64,000 nt of DNA, from NCBI RefSeq assembly GCF_947507565.1, contig NC_089184.1, positions 1,178,001 to 1,242,000 of the forward strand, written 5' to 3'. Positions 16,001 to 29,483 of this stretch are shown one piece after another. The notes under the pieces were generated by a model. That model saw nothing but the letters and a program-made list of their open reading frames with translations. It was not told the DNA's origin and made no database searches. Each line of letters begins with the position of its first letter. The stretch's first letter is position 1. The translations under genes were made by a program, and so were the position numbers. The DNA comes from Oscarella lobularis. Its lineage: Eukaryota > Porifera > Homoscleromorpha > Homosclerophorida > Oscarellidae.

Positions 16001-18639
16001 AGAAAACATAATGAGTACCTTCAACAGAAAACATATTGAGTACCTTCAACAGAAAACGTAATGAGTACCTTCAACAGAAAACGTAATGAGTACCTTCAAC
16101 AAAAAACGTATTGAGTACCTTCAACAGAAAACATATTGAGTACCTTCAACAGAAAACATATTGAGTACGTTCAACAGAAAACATATTGAGTACGTTCAAC
16201 AGAAAACATAATGAGTACCTTCAACAGAAAACATAATGAGTATCTTCAACAGAAAACATATTGAGTACCTTCAACAGAAAACGTAATGAGTACCTTCAAC
16301 CGAAAACGTAATGAGTACCTTCAACAAAAAACGTATTGAGTACCTACAACAGAAAACAGAAAACATATTGAGTACGTTCAACAGAAAACATATTGAATAC
16401 GTTCAACAGAAAACATATTGAGTACCTTCAACAGAAAACGTAATGAGTACCTTCAACAGAAAACGTATTGAGTACCTACAACAGAAAACAGAAAACATAT
16501 TGACTACGTTCAACAGAAAACATAATGAGTACCTTCAACAGAAAACATATTGAGTACCTTCAACAGAAAACGTAATGACTACCTTCAACAGAAAACGTAT
16601 TGAGTACCTACAACAGAAAACATATTGAGTACCTTCAACAGAAAACAGAAAACATGTTGAGTACGTTGAACAGAAAACATAATGAGTACCTTCAACAGAA
16701 AACATATTGAGTACGTTCAACAGAAAACAGAAAACAGATTGAGACCTACAACAGAAAACAGAAAACATTGAGTACCTACAACAGAAAAAGAAAACAGATT
16801 GAGTACACTGTACCTACAGCAGAAAAGAGATTGAGTACTTTCAACAGAAAACATAATGAGTACCTTCAACAGAAAACATATTGAGTACCTTCAACAGAAA
16901 ACAGAAAACATATTGAGTACAGTACCTTCAACAGAAAAATATTGAGTACCTTCAACAGAAAACATATTGAGTACGTTCAACAGAAAACATATTGAGTACG
17001 TTCAACAGAAAACATATTGAGTACCTACAACAGAAAACAGAAAACATATTGAGTACGTTCAACAGAAAACATATTTGGTACGTTCAACAGAAAACATAAT
17101 GAGTACCTTCAACAGAAAACATAATGAGTACCTTCAACAGAAAACATAATGAGTACCTTCAACAGAAAACGTAATGAGTACCTTCAACAGAAAACAGAAA
17201 ACATGTTGAGTACGTTTAACAGAAAACATATTGAATACGTTCAACAGAAAACATAATGAGTACCTTCAACAGAAAACATAATGAGTACCTTCAACAGAAA
17301 ACATATTGAGTACCTTCAACAGAAAACAGAAAACATATTGAGTACAGTACCTTCAACAGAAAAATATTGAGTACCTTCAACAGAAAACATATTGAGTACG
17401 TTCAACAGAAAACATATTGAGTACGTTCAACAGAAAACATAATGAGTACCTTCAACAGAAAACAGAAAACATATTGAGTACCTACAACAGAAAACAGAAA
17501 ACATATTGAGTACGTTCAACAGAAAACATATTGAATACGTTTAACAGAAAACATAATGAGTACCTTCAACAGAAAACATATTGAGTACCTTCAACAGAAA
17601 ACATATTGAGTACCTTCAACAGAAAACAGAAAACATGTTGAGTACGTTTAACAGAAAACATAATGAGTACCTTCAACAGAAAACATATTGAGTACGTTCA
17701 ACAGAAAACAGAAAACAGATTGAGACCTACAACAGAAAACAGAAAACATTGAGTACCTACAACAGAAAAAGAAAACAGATTGAGTACACTGTACCTACGG
17801 CAGAAAACAGATTGAGTACTTTCAACAGAAAACATAATGAGTACCTTCAACAGAAAACATATTGAGTACCTTCAACAGAAAACATATTGAGTACGTTCAA
17901 CAGAAAACAGAAAACAGATTGAGACCTACAACAGAAAACAGAAAACATTGATTACCTACAACAGAAAAAGAAAACAGATTGAGTACACTGTACCTACAAC
18001 AGAAAACAGATTGAGTACTTTCAACAGAAAACATAATGAGTACCTTCAAGAGAAAACGTATTGAGTACCTTCAACAGAAAACAGAAAACATATTGAGTAC
18101 AGTACCTTCAACAGAAAAATATTGAGTACCTTCAACAGAAAACATATTGAGTACGTTCAACAGAAAACATATTGAGTACGTTCAACAGAAAACATATTTA
18201 GTACCTACAACAGAAAACAGAAAACATATTGAGTACGTTCAACAGAAAACATATTTAGTACGTTCAACAGAAAACATAATGAGTACCTTCAACAGAAAAC
18301 ATTGAGTACCTTCAACAGAAAACGTAATGAGTACCTTCAACAGAAAACAGAAAACATGTTGAGTACGTTTAACAGATAACATAATGAGTACCTTCAACAG
18401 AAAACATAATGAGTACCTTCAACAGAAAACATATTGAGTACCTTCAACAGAAAACGTAATGAGTACCTTCAACAGAAAACATATTGAGTACCTTCAACAG
18501 AAAACAGAAAACATATTGAGTACAGTACCTTCAACAGAAAAATATTGAGTACCTTCAACAGAAAACATATTGAGTACGTTCAACAGAAAACATATTGAGT
18601 ACGTTCAACAGAAAACATAATGAGTACCTTCAACAGAAA

Positions 18640-20010
<1,371 letters not shown>

Positions 20011-20071
20011 ATAGCGCGTCACGCCCTCCGAAGAATCACATGACCTCTGCACATACGTACGCATCGAAAGC

Positions 20072-23000
20072 ATGGCAGGCGTCTCTGGGACTCCTTACTC
20101 AATGGAAGGAGGTCACAGCTCTTCCTCGTTTAGTGCCGCTACGGACGATGTCAATCGCGACATGACGGGAGGCTTTTTCTCGTCGGATCAGACAAGGCGA
20201 GCTCGCGCGAATAACCGCAGCGTCGAGACGAGACCCCAGTCGTTTGTTCTAGATTGGAAGAGCTAAAGAAGATGCTCGACGGCAACAAGGACGGCCAAAA
20301 ACTCGAATCGATGAAGCGAATCATAGGAGTAAGCGGGCGAAACAGCGAAGCGAAAGCGCGGTCACGTGACGCATCTCTAGATGATCGCCAAAGGCCGAAA
20401 CGTCTCCGCTCTGTTCCCGGCCGTCGTAAAGAACGTCGTGTCGAAAAATCCCGAAGTAAGAATGCGCGTACATGTACGCAAATAGATCAAATTTGGTATA
20501 TTTTTTCAATTAGATCAAGAAACTCGTTTACGTTTACCTGATGCGCTATGCCGAAGAAGAACAGGATCTCGCTCTTCTCTCCATCAGCACCTTTCAGAAA
20601 GCTCTGAAGGCAGAGAGACAGAGACATATCAAAATAGCCACTTGATCGACCCGACCCGTATTACGTCTAGGATCCAAATCAATTGATTCGCGCCAGCGCT
20701 TTGCGCGTACTTTCAAGCATACGCGTTCCCGTTATTGTGCCTATTATGATGCTTGCGCTGAAGGAGGTAGGTTCATTACCCATCGGCCGACTGATCGATC
20801 GATCATGCATTCACCATCTGTGTTCAGTGTGTGACTGACATGTCTGCCTTTGTGAGAAAGACGGTGGCTCACGCAATACCAAAATTGTTTAGGTATATTG
20901 ATTATATGATACACTTTGGGCTTACTTGAGCCTATCGTTACTAGCTATGATCCCGAGCAAAAAGACGCTCTGATTGAGCTCATTGAACGTCTCCTAACCG
21001 ACAGGACAACGGTTTGAAAACATTTTGAATATACGTCTTTGCTTTGATTGCCTGTGCATGCAGTTGGTTGCCGGAAGTGCCGTCACTGCCTTTGAGGAGG
21101 TCTGCGGCGAGCGAATCGATCTGATACACAAGAACTATCGCAAGCTTTGCAATCTGCTCGTCGACGTCGACGAGTGGGGTCAACTGGCGATCATACAGAT
21201 GCTGACGCGATACGCGAGAACTCAGTTTCTCAATCCAAATGTCGAAGATCAGGAGGTCACCGAAGCGAAATTCTACTCGTCGACGGAATCGGATTCCGAT
21301 TCGGACGACGAGGACGAGGACGAAAGGGAGAAGAAGAGGAAAAGGAAAGAGGAAAAGGAAAAGAAGAAGAAGAGCATGTACGTGATGGATTCGGATCACA
21401 GGCTGCTTCTGCAGTCGACGAAGCCTTTGCTTCAAAGTCGAAACGCGGCGGTCAGCAACGCTTTTTGCTTGCCAGTCGATTATCGATTAATAAGGATTTT
21501 TGTCTCTTGCAGGTCGTTCTTGCAGTCGCTCAGCTATACTTTCACACTGCACCGGCCGCCGAGCATTCCGTCGTCATTCGACCTCTCGTTCGGTTGCTGA
21601 GAAGCCACAGGTGAAAAAAACGCGAGACGTCAGCTCTAGATTCTTATGAGGATTACCTTCTAGTGAGGTTCAGTGGGTCGTTTTGACTAACATAGCGACT
21701 GTGACGTCCGCGAGACAGGTGCAGCAACGTAGCCAAGTTCCTTAGATCGGTTTCTCTTTACTGTCGCCGTTGCAGGGTCTCTTTGAGCCCTATTTGAAGA
21801 GCTTCTTTGTAATGGGAAGTGATCCGACACACGTAAAACTACTCAAGGTTTAGAAAGGCCACATATCTTCTTCGTTTTGGTGCGAGTTCTTTCCTTCGCG
21901 CAGCTCGAAATCATGACTAATCTGGCCAACGAGACGAACATCTCGGTCGTCCTTCGAGAATTTCAGGTACTGCATCATTGCTCTGATCACCAAAACACCT
22001 ATTTTTAATTCTTTTTAATTTTTAATTAGACGTACGTCACGAGCAATGACAAGGAATTCGTTGCTGCTACGATACGGGCGATTGGCCGCTGCGCTTCGAA
22101 CTTGTCTGACGTGACCGATTCGTGTCTTACTGGACTTATGGGTCTGGTGTCGCACAGAGACGGTACGTCAAAGATTCGCGACTGTGGTTCCTTAGAGACG
22201 ATGATTGTTATTATTAGAAACTGTTGTGGGAGAGAGCGTGGTGATCATCAAGACGTTGCTTCAGATGCAGGTGAGAAAGGAGCCTTGGTCATCATCAATA
22301 GAGTGAACGTTTTTCTCTGTAGCCTTCAGAGCACAAGGATCTCATTGTCCAGATGGCAAAGCTTACGGACAAAGTTCAAGTAAAGATACAACATCAGTTA
22401 TGCATTGCATAAACTATTCATTATGATTTTCTGCAGGTTCCCATGGCCAAGGCGAGCATACTATGGCTCATGGGTGAGTACTCGGACAGAGTGCCGAAAA
22501 TTGCGCCGGACGTTCTTAGGAAAATGGTGAAGTCGTTTCCGTCTGAGGTTAGGAATGATTTTCTAAGTCTCTCCTAGTCCTTGCGGTTTTAATTCCCGTA
22601 GCTATACTTACTTTTAATTAATGTTTTGCAGGAGGATATTGTCAAGTTGCAGATCTTGAATTTAGCGTCGAAGCTGTGTCTGACCAATCCGAAGCAGACG
22701 AAACTTCTATGCCATCACGTTCTAAATTTGGCTAAGTACGACACGAACTACGACATTCGCGATCGAGCCAGATTCCTTCGAACTCTTCTTTTCCCAGCAG
22801 AAAAGGTAGAAAACTCTTTTAGATAGCAAAGCGTACCGGCAGCCCCATATGTATTGCTAGAGCGTTATTAGCAAATACGCAAAGAAGATCTTGCTCGTTC
22901 GAAAGCCAGCTCCGGTATTGGAGTCGGCTTATAAGGAGAGAAATCAATGGCAGTTTGGCACCCTGTCTCATCTTATCAATAGCAGCGCCACGGGCTATCA

Positions 23001-24809
23001 GCCCTTGCCCGATTTTCCTCTGGAGCAGCCGGACCCAAGTGTCAGGAATGTCGAGGTACGGATAGAGTTAGATTGCTGGGACTTTGTTGACTCTTTTCTT
23101 CAGGTTGAATTGCCTTGGAAATCCGAGAAGAAAACGAAAGGGAAAGGGAAAGGGAAAGGGAAAAAGCCGGGCAAGTCTTTTCTCGAATCATTCTATTCCG
23201 AATCGACAGGTGCGCTGACACTGATCTCGGTGTGTTTCTTTTCAAGCCTTATTACATGTAGAAGAGTCGGGATCTGAAAGCGAATCGTCGAGTGGCAGCG
23301 GTAGCGAAGAATCTGACGAATCTGGATCGGGCAGCGAGGAAAGTGGATCCGAAAGCGAGGAGGAAAGCGGAAGCTGGGCCACCGAGTCCGAACCAGAGGA
23401 GGAGGAGGAAGACGAAGAAGAGGAAGAAGACGACGACGAGGAAACCGACGAAGAAGACTCCGACGATGACGAATCCGAAGAAGAGCCAGTAAAAAAGGAA
23501 CCAGTCAAAGAGAAAAAGCCGAAGCCATCCGAAGTTGCTAAACCGACGAAAAAGGTAAGACGAAGATAAGACGTCTTCTTCTTTGCGACCGTTTGCGTGC
23601 AGAGCCCCGCTAAGAAAAAACCCGACACCGTTCAGCTTCTAGACTTCGGTGGCGGCGACGATGGTGCGTCCGTATATCGTCGACGATATTGACATGCACG
23701 TTTGCCTTCTTGTCATCTGTAGACGCCGGAGCTGGAGCTGCGCCGGCCCCAATAGAGGCGTCCGCTATGTTGAAACCGTCCATAGCGTCGGATCTCGATA
23801 CCCTAGAAACGCCTTCTAAAGTCATCCAAGTACGATTTTTGAAGAGATAGAAATGCTTTTTATTAGCGGCGCACCTTTCTTAGCTTTCTACTCCTAGCTC
23901 CGTTCCTCGTCAATCTTTCCAATTACTTCATCGTATCACGGGAAAGAGCCTAGCGGTGTCCTACTCGTTCACGCGAAAGGAGCATTTATATTCGGATAAG
24001 ATGGTCGACGTCGAATTGGTGTTCACCAATCAAGGAGACCACGCCATTCAGAATATTGCTATAGGAAATAAGGTACAGTATCTCTAGCAAGCTTGCGTTT
24101 CATACTGGTAATTTTCCTTTCAGCAACTTGAAGCAAAGATGGAGCTGCACGATTTTGGCCAAATTGGTACCAATAGTCATTTTCTTGTAGCTGTGCTTGT
24201 TTTAGTTTCTATGACTAAGATTCGTTGGCTGCTGGTGAATCGATTTCCGTCTCCATTGGCGTCAATTTTGCCGATACTTTGAATCCTGCAAAATTTGATC
24301 TGGTGTAGGTCAATATATTGATTATTTGATCACTTGCTCTTCACGCTATCTCTATTCCAGAACAAAATCGTCGAAATTTCCTGTCAAAATCGAGGCTAGA
24401 GTAGGAGAACTGATTCGTGGCATAGTCATGTCTGAGGCTATGTTTGCAAAGGAACGAGGTGATTCTTGACAAAGAGCTAGAAATGGGCCATTATAAAAAA
24501 TCTTCCGTAGGCAAGCTGGCTGGAATGAATGAAACGTCGGGGCAGATTGCTCTGAATGAAGCTATTGAGCCATCTGCTCTGGTGGAACGCGTTCTGCTTG
24601 TGGCTAATATGTCAGTTGTTTCGTCGCAGTCAGAAGAAGGAAAGGTTACCGTTCGCTTTTGCGGTCAGACATCGTGCGATCGCGTCGCCGTTTTGACGTC
24701 CGTCGCCGTCGACGAAAATGGAAAGGCGAAAATTGTCATAAATTGCGAAAAGATTGTGATTGGCTCGATGCTGCTGAAGGAAATCAAAGCCGAATTGGCA
24801 AAGGCATGA
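20072..24809 (+). CDS. AP3B1: AP-3 complex subunit beta
   Basis: Large subunit of the AP-3 adaptor, which sorts cargo from endosomes to lysosomes and related organelles. About 25 exons join in frame. The N-terminal adaptin HEAT solenoid is very well conserved: [17 protein letters not shown], then [59 protein letters not shown] and [17 protein letters not shown] long acidic/serine hinge follows (about 23262-23554, Glu-Asp-Ser runs preceded by a Gly-Lys run), as in other AP-3 beta chains. The C-terminal ear ends in [19 protein letters not shown]. The start at 20072 gives [14 protein letters not shown] followed by GGFFSSDQT, matching the family N-terminus. Two introns appear to use GC donors (20197 and 20610). 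A very small intron near 24459-24510 restores the frame before KLAGMNE. The symbol covers the single invertebrate AP3B1/AP3B2 form. Confidence 0.96.
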
Positions 24810-25062
24810 CGGATTTTTTTGCACGACACATAAAATTTTGGTGTGAGATTGCTTCTGTGACTTTGTCTTCGCATTTTTCGAGAATACAGTACGCTCAGGT
24901 GACCGGTCACCACCGCGTGCGTATACATACACGTATGTGGTGAGCACGCACGAACGTGCACTGGCAAGTTCTGGGCACGCCCCGACAGACTCGCCCCGAC
25001 GAGCCCCGAACAACTCAACCCGCGCCTCTGAGCAGTACTGTACAACTACGTTGACCATCCGA
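24810..25062. other. Intergenic, AP3B to MDM2
   Basis: No gene seen. Contains CACGTATGTGGTGAGCACG and several CG-rich stretches; likely the MDM2 promoter and 5' untranslated region. Confidence 0.5.
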
Positions 25063-26466
25063 ATGGCTAGTCAGCCGTACCAACGGGGAGCCATCTACGT
25101 AAGCTATCTCTTTTCGCTCGTCTCTTCCACTTTCAGCGGCTCTTTTCAGTACCAAATATCGCGCGAATTGGGCTTTGTCCTTCAACCGACGATAGCCCAG
25201 CGAGCGTCGCTGCTTCTTTCGCTCAATCAGGCACGGTTTCACGCGCACCGTTTCAACCACGCAATAATCGACCCATTCTTTTCTCGTCAACAGCTAACGG
25301 AACACATTCGCCTCTATCTCGTCGCTCGCAACCTGATCGACGAATCCGTGCGCCCGGTCGTCGTTCGCTGTGGCGACGATCCAATCGGCAAAGTCCTCGG
25401 CGTTCGAGAATTCACACTCGTTCACGACACGCTCTGGTATCTTCTAAACACGCGCGTTGAATTCTTCCTTATACCACTGACTCTTGATAGCTCTTTGCTG
25501 CTGCCCCACTGCCGCAAAGTGACTGTCCAAAGACCCGACGCTCCCGCCGTCATCGCTGCCGTTGCCGCCGCGGCGGCGTCTCGCGCTCGAAACCGTGACA
25601 TCGCTGCGACTCCGACTCCGACTCGTCCCTTCATTGTACCTCCCTCAGCGCTGCGTCCATCTGACTCGGGACCATCAGCTGCTTCTCGAAGAGAGGCGGC
25701 AAGATCGAGAGAAGAGCAATCGAGGGAATCTCGGCCGTCTATCGGTACAGAAACAGACCTGTTAATCTTTTTTTGTATTGGCTAATTTTTAGAAGAGGAG
25801 ACAGCAGTTCCCGTTGCTTCTTCGACTCAAAGTTCTCTCGGCTACGACACGGGCAACGACAGCGATGCAACGATCATCTTGTCAGCCGGAGAAGAACAAA
25901 AGGAGGAAGAAAAAGAAGAGGTAGAGGAAGAAGAAGAAGAAGAAGAAGAAGAACTGGAGGAGGACGAGGCAGAGGAAGAGGAGGAGGAGGAGGAAGAGAT
26001 GGAAATGTTTGACTCTCAAGAGTCTGGCATTTTTATCGAGCGTCACCAGCAATTGTCTCAAGAGGACACCGACGTGCCAGAAGTCAACGACGACAACTAC
26101 ATCTTTCTTGACGACATGCTAACCGAGTACGAATTCACGGAATACGAACCGGAGAGCGTATCGAGTTCAGACGGTTCATTGTACTCCGACTCTGCCGAGT
26201 CGGAATCAGAACAGATGATCAATGCTCAAGTGGGAACTGTTGATACTGACGTCAGGTCCTCAGTTGGCGTGCACAGTGCGACGGCGGCGGCGGCGGCGCG
26301 CACGTGCGTCGTCTGCTTGACGCGGCCCGTCAATGCGACAATCACCCACGGGGTTTCGGCACACTTTGTCTGCTGCATGCGCTGTGGACGACGTTTGGCA
26401 AGAAAGCGAAAGGGCTGTCCGATATGTAGAAAAACTATTGAGTCCGTTATATTGACTTATACCTAA
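25063..26466 (+). CDS. MDM2: MDM2/MDMX-type E3 ubiquitin ligase
   Basis: p53-regulating RING ligase homologue. Exon 1 runs from ATG 25063 to 25744, with a 51-bp in-frame GT-AG intron possible at 25099-25149; exon 2 is 25793-26466. Spliced length is about 434 residues. The N-terminal SWIB/p53-binding domain shows LTEHIRLYLVARNLIDES and CGDDPIGKVLGVREFTLVHD, aligning with the vertebrate YLGQYIMTKRLYDE and [20 protein letters not shown] parts. A Ser/Ala/Pro-rich linker and a long Glu-rich acidic region (about 25900-26000) follow. The C-terminal RING has the MDM2-type C-C-H-H-C-C-C-C spacing (CVVC, THG, AHF, CCMRC, GCPIC) and ends VILTYT. The RanBP2-type zinc finger present between acidic region and RING in vertebrate MDM2 is not seen. 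The tail Phe of vertebrate LTYFP is replaced and the tail is one residue shorter. Confidence 0.92.
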
Positions 26467-26681
26467 AGTAGTCTCCCATACGGTTTTCCAAACCGTTTAC
26501 TCCCTGCCCTACCTATGTTGTTGTCTTGTAGTCCAGAGTCTCTATATATATACGGCTCTGAAAAATGATTGGAGCACGTGACACACTGTGTACAATGCAG
26601 TATAATTCATTTACAACCGTATCCAAGGCTGCGCGCACGAGGGGCAGCGCACAACAAACTGGACATCCGACCAAACTGACG
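26467..26681. other. Intergenic, MDM2 to lamin
   Basis: No gene seen. A short palindrome ACGGTTTTCCAAACCGT lies near 26479-26497, followed by ACTCCCTGCCCTACC, which loosely resembles the inverted motif found at 60964-61018. TATATATATACGG near 26544 could be a TATA-like element. Confidence 0.4.
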
Positions 26682-29188
26682 ATGGCGACAGCGGCGACAA
26701 CAGCGACAATCGGCGGCTCGACGACGCGAGACACGACGCGCGTGACCCGTCTGCACGAAAAAATCGAATTGGGTCACATTGGCGAGCGTCTGACGGCCTA
26801 CATCGATCGCGTGAAAGAACTCGGCGACAAGCGTCCCCAGCTCGAAACGCTTCTCCAGACGACTCGACTGCTCGAAGAGGAAATCAGTAGTCTGAAGGAG
26901 ACGTACGAAGTGGAAATCGCCGAAGCGCGACGTCTCGTCGACGAGACGGCGAACGAAAACGCGCGACTTCAACTCGAAACGAGTCGAAGTCAAAAGCTCT
27001 CGCGCGAGCTCCAGCAGCGGCTTTCCGACGAGATATCGTTGCGACGACGAGCTGAAGGCAATCGGACGCTCGTCGAACGAGCGCTCGAGCACAAGGAACA
27101 CCAATTGCAGGAAGCGATACGAGATCAAGAACCGCCTAAACGGTGAGTTAGTGACGTGGCCTGCGTGCGTGCGACCACGCCCGCGATGTTTTCTCCTCTC
27201 CTCGACTGTGCAGGGCTCTCGCTATCGTGTCGAGGGAAAGAGATGAATTGGAAATGGCCTTGATCAGTTCGAAGGAGGCGCTCGAGAGAGAAGCGTTGCT
27301 CAGAGCCGAGGCGCAGAACGATTTGGAAACAAAGCGAGAGGAGTTCGGTTTCAGAGTGAAAGTACTGCAGCAGGTCAAAAAAAAAAAGATCACTGTAAAA
27401 AAGACATTTTTATACGCTTTGTGCTTCTTTTTAGGAGTTGGACACCAAAGCAGCTCGAATCGATCAACTCGAAGACCTCTTGGTTCTCAAGGAGGAGCAG
27501 TTGAATCGCGAGCATAGAGATGCATTGGACGCCGCCTTGGCTGAAGCTCGAATCAAGACCGAGGAGGAGCTGAATCGGTATCGATTTGAATCGGAGGCAA
27601 TCTTGAAAACTAGGGTGAGTCCTATTAGGACAATTAGGTATTAGGTGGGGCTGGTCTAATTGAGGGTGCTATAGATTGATGAGCTTACTCTCAAGCATGA
27701 AAGTGATGTAGCTAGGTTGCATCAGATTACGGACGAAAATTTGGAGTTGACGGCTGAGGTGGAATTACTCAAAGAACGGAATAAGAGCTTTGATGAAAGG
27801 GTAGAGAAACGGTGCTGTCGACTAAAGTCTTTTATACTGCACTCTCAGGTTATTGAACTGGAGAAAACTGTCAGTTCGATTGATAGAGCATTGGAGCAAG
27901 AAAAGGTTCAGAGAAACGCCGATAATACGGAAAACGAGTTGAGAATTGAAAATTTGCGAGCTACCCTCTATCAAAAGGTATCCGTCAATTGTAGTGTGAA
28001 GGAATTTTCTCGTCCATTAATTAAAATGATGAATTTGACAGGAGACCGATTACCAAGAATTGATGGATCTTCACATTCCTCTTGATCAAGAGATCAAGAG
28101 ATTGCGACGACTGATTGAAGACGAAGAGAAAAGGTAGCCAAAAATGACTCATAACATAAGAAACGCATTATGAAGATTTATATTCAGATTAGGACTCAAG
28201 ATATACAACATGACTAGCCGCTCACAGCAGTCTGAAACCCGCATCGGACGACCAGCTACGGCTCCGGGAGTACTAACGGCATCGCTGCTGAAATCAGCAA
28301 GAACGGGTACAGCGTACATCGACGGAAGACAGGAGCAGAAGCAAAAGGAGCAACAGGAGCAGCAAGAGACCCTGTCATTTTGGTCTTCGCACGTCGTAGA
28401 CGAGACGTCGTCGTAGTAGGAGAAATGAAGTGATTGATATATTAGCTGGACTTTCTTTTTTTTTAAGTTCAACGAACCAAATCAAGGTGTGGGATGTGGA
28501 TCGACGTGGAAACTTTGTCAAACTTCTTAATACTTCAAATCAGGTAAGCCGGAATTTTAAATTTAGAATCGTTTTATTAATATTGCTAGGCCCAATCACT
28601 GGGAGGATACAATATTCGGCAGACCAGTTCAGGAAATCAACTAGTGGCCGTCTACAAATTTCCTCAACGATTCATTATGCAGCCTGGGGCTACTGTAACG
28701 GTGCGTATAAATTCCTCAGCTAGACTGTCAGGAGAGACATTGCTTGTAGATTTGGTCTGCCAAAAGTCGAGCACTGCACAATCCGCCCAGTGACTTGCTG
28801 TGGACTGATCAAGCCAGCTGGGCAACGGGATTGGGTACCAATACGACGTTGCATAACATGTATGGTCAGGTATGATGATTATATCCAATTAAGCTGGCAG
28901 CGTTTTTGCTTGAGTCTCTCCTTTTGTTAGGCTGTTGCTGGCCTCAATACGAACAGGCAGCAAAAAGACGCCGCCTTTCCCAAAATACCGGAAGCAGACT
29001 CGCGAGAACGATCGGGCATATTTCGATCATTGAAAAAGGAACACTCGGCTAATTTGCCTTTTGATATGCCGAAATCAAGGCAACGTCGCAGTCGTCAGGA
29101 AAGGACGGATGCGTCGTTTTCATCCCGCAATCATCAGGCACATTTTACTGGTAGTCGTTTTGTTCAGCATCAGTTGTCAACAAAATGA
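26682..29188 (+). CDS. Nuclear lamin (intermediate filament protein)
   Basis: Structural protein of the nuclear lamina. Eleven exons add up to about 643 residues: 26682-27142, 27214-27373, 27435-27614, 27675-27800, 27849-27977, 28042-28133, 28188 to about 28406, 28468-28543, 28590-28700, 28750-28869, 28931-29188. Order: short Thr/Ala head; coil 1A starting LHEKIELGHIGERLTAYIDR, the classic rod start; coil 1B and coil 2 heptads; the rod end DYQELMDLHIPLDQEIKRL, the intermediate-filament coil 2 signature; a linker; then the Ig-like lamin tail domain (KVWDVDRRGNFVKLLNTSNQ, YKFPQRFIMQPGATVTIW, NPPSDLLWTDQASW). After the Ig fold comes a basic tail (PKSRQRRSRQER) ending HQLSTK. No CaaX box is visible at the C-terminus and no clear basic nuclear signal precedes the Ig domain. 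The donor at 28406 is weak and less certain. Confidence 0.93.
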
Positions 29189-29343
29189 TTACGTCAGAAA
29201 TACAACTGTACAAAATTGCATAGATTTTACCAGTGCAGTGTGGTTGAAGTGAAACAGATACAAAAAGAGGCTCTCAAACATAATGCCACGGTAGTCTAAG
29301 GTTGTCTATGGTGTCTATGGTCTACGTAGCCTCGCGTGGCCCG

Positions 29344-29423
29344 CGTGGCCAGGCCCTTTTCCCATCTCCCGGATAAACCGATGGGAAAAAGCATGCATAT
29401 AGATGGCAAAGGGCCTGGCCACG
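29344..29423. repeat. Imperfect palindrome, MITE-like
   Basis: Between the lamin and SAT genes, CGTGGCCAGGCCCTTTT with CCATCT (29344-29367) is repeated in inverted orientation as AGATGG with CAAAGGGCCTGGCCACG (29401-29423). The arms are about 23 bp with a loop of about 33 bp. It could form a hairpin or be a remnant of a short inverted-repeat transposon. The rest of 29189-29483 shows nothing else recognisable. Confidence 0.75.
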
Positions 29424-29483
29424 AGAGGCTGGTACGGAAGGGTACGGATACTTGAGTCTAACGCACGCGCGTTTCTACTGACG

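Noticed and set aside
3715-16768. Minus-strand frames of about 61-77 codons in the satellite (MNVFNMFSVE type)
   Set aside because: They are the satellite itself read in reverse; three 25-bp units make 25 codons, so frames stay open by chance. Identical peptides recur wherever the repeats do.
23242-23628. Minus-strand Ser-rich frame (poly-serine)
   Set aside because: Shadow of the acidic AP3B hinge on the plus strand.
24937-25062. N-terminal extension of MDM2 from a GTG at 24937
   Set aside because: Begins without ATG and is unlike the family; the in-frame ATG at 25063 is preferred.
29061-29252. Alternative frame at the lamin 3' end as a CaaX-bearing terminus
   Set aside because: It ends VWLK with no Cys four residues from the stop, and the main frame keeps the basic tail to a clean stop.
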